From positions 124,001-188,000 of the forward strand of contig NZ_FNGI01000009.1 of assembly GCF_900102945.1 (NCBI RefSeq): DNA of 64,000 nucleotides, written 5' to 3'. Within the stretch, counting starts at the first letter, position 1. Every line of letters begins with the position of its first letter. Below the pieces are notes generated by a model. That model was not told the DNA's origin, ran no database searches, and saw only the letters and a program-made list of their open reading frames with translations. Positions 63,501-64,000 of this stretch are shown here, in pieces. The translations under genes and the position numbers were made by a program. Source of the stretch: Modicisalibacter muralis (GTDB lineage: Bacteria; Pseudomonadota; Gammaproteobacteria; Pseudomonadales; Halomonadaceae).

Positions 63501-64000
63501 CGCTTTTCCGGCGAGGCGTCGGCCATCGAGCCGCAAGCCATGAGCGCGGCCGCCACTGACACCGCGCCGTTCGAGCCCACCACCGCCGTCGAGGCCACCG
63601 CGGTCGAGGTGATGGAAGAGCCCCGCGACAGCGCCACCGTCAGCGAGCCGGCCCCCTCGCTTCACAAGTTCCCGCGCGGGCCGGGGCCAGGCACGTTCCT
63701 GCATGGGCTGCTGGAATGGGCCGGCCAGCAGGGCTTTGCCAACGTGGCGACGCAGCCCGCTGCGCTGGAAGACACCCTGGCACGGCGCTGCAACCTGCGC
63801 GGCTGGACTCAATGGATTCCCACCCTGCACGACTGGCTCGGCGCACTGCTCACCACGCTGCTGCCCTTGCCGGCAGTCGAGGCAGGCGCATCCGACCTGC
63901 GCCTGGACGCGCTCTCGACCTATCAGGTCGAGCTGGAATTCTGGTTCGCCGCCAGCGAGGTCGACACCCGCATGCTGGACGACCTGGTCTGCCGCCACAC
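60546..64000 (+). CDS. recB: Exodeoxyribonuclease V subunit RecB, truncated by window edge
   Basis: About 1150 residues of the helicase-nuclease subunit are present; it runs off the window and most of the nuclease domain is outside. UvrD-type motifs are intact: Walker A ASAGTGKT (22-29), [65 protein letters not shown] and [11 protein letters not shown]. Between [12 protein letters not shown] and [12 protein letters not shown] it contains about 45 extra residues encoded by a palindromic element (60851-60947) that preserves frame. ATG at 60546 overlaps the recC stop (TAATG). Confidence 0.95.
   Translation, partial: [1151 protein letters not shown]
60851..60947. repeat. Palindromic repeat element inserted in frame in recB
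   Basis: Outer inverted repeat GCCGGGGGCAGA (60851-60862)/TCTGCCCCCGGC (60936-60947), 12 bp perfect; inner CATTCGACA-GGGA-TGTCGAATG (60876-60897), 9 bp perfect. The extent of the foreign-looking segment is about 60825-60960. It is translated without a stop and falls in a linker between RecB motif Ia and the conserved [13 protein letters not shown]. Confidence 0.8.

Overview
The window is GC-rich chromosomal DNA from a gammaproteobacterium. Gene content (C2-sulfonate degradation, TRAP and TTT transporters, sodium symporters, RecBC, YaeQ, IlvD) best fits a halophile of the Halomonas/Chromohalobacter type; that placement is inference, because no rRNA or marker comparison was possible. I saw no tRNA, rRNA, CRISPR array, complete insertion sequence or prophage.

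Left part (1-8.3 kb): an amine-catabolism operon read leftward (ethanolamine-type permease, glutamine-synthetase-like ligase, aldehyde dehydrogenase cut by the window edge) with a LysR gene; then a TraX-like membrane protein, a YeiH-type exporter and an unusual metallophosphoesterase. Between 5.9 and 8.3 kb lie three gene scraps: the first codons of a LysR gene, the tail of a second yeiH, and the middle of a GMC oxidoreductase.

Taurine/C2-sulfonate region (8.3-30.3 kb): an AT-richer TRAP transporter operon, a MocR regulator (TauR-like), TauY/TauX taurine dehydrogenase subunits, a glycine-oxidase-like flavoprotein, and further right a TauE-type exporter, Pta, Xsc and an IclR regulator. Between the two halves lie a divergent operon of a CobS-like AAA+ ATPase, a CobT-like VWA protein and two Lin0512-family paralogs, and a D-amino-acid cluster (DadA-like oxidase, sodium symporter with a 33-residue partner, LysR, Asp/Glu racemase). 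The control regions of thiO-tauX-tauY and of xsc share one architecture: a TTGACG-N17-TAG(T/A)TT promoter followed by the palindrome ATTCC-N7-GGAAT. This joins the CobS/CobT/Lin0512 operon, which lies divergently beside the first site, to sulfonate catabolism, and it is the best candidate here for an undescribed system.

Middle part (30.3-43.5 kb): an AGCS symporter, a membrane PAS-GGDEF-EAL protein, malate dehydrogenase with an altered nucleotide-binding loop and a C-terminal extension, an SDR, a small HTH protein, YaeQ, an Ada-AlkA alkylation-repair fusion with Ogt, IlvD, and a sodium symporter behind a clear TPP riboswitch.

Right part (43.6-64 kb): a small defence-like pair (HEPN Abi protein with an upstream structured RNA or short ORF, and a cN-I type 5'-nucleotidase); MmsA with its LysR; an ADP-ribosylglycohydrolase homolog that has lost metal ligands; a WYL regulator; a five-gene operon (HMG-CoA lyase, class III CoA-transferase, TctCBA) that looks built for uptake and cleavage of 3-hydroxy-3-methylglutarate or a similar acid; and recC-recB. 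recB carries an in-frame palindromic element near its start and runs off the right edge.
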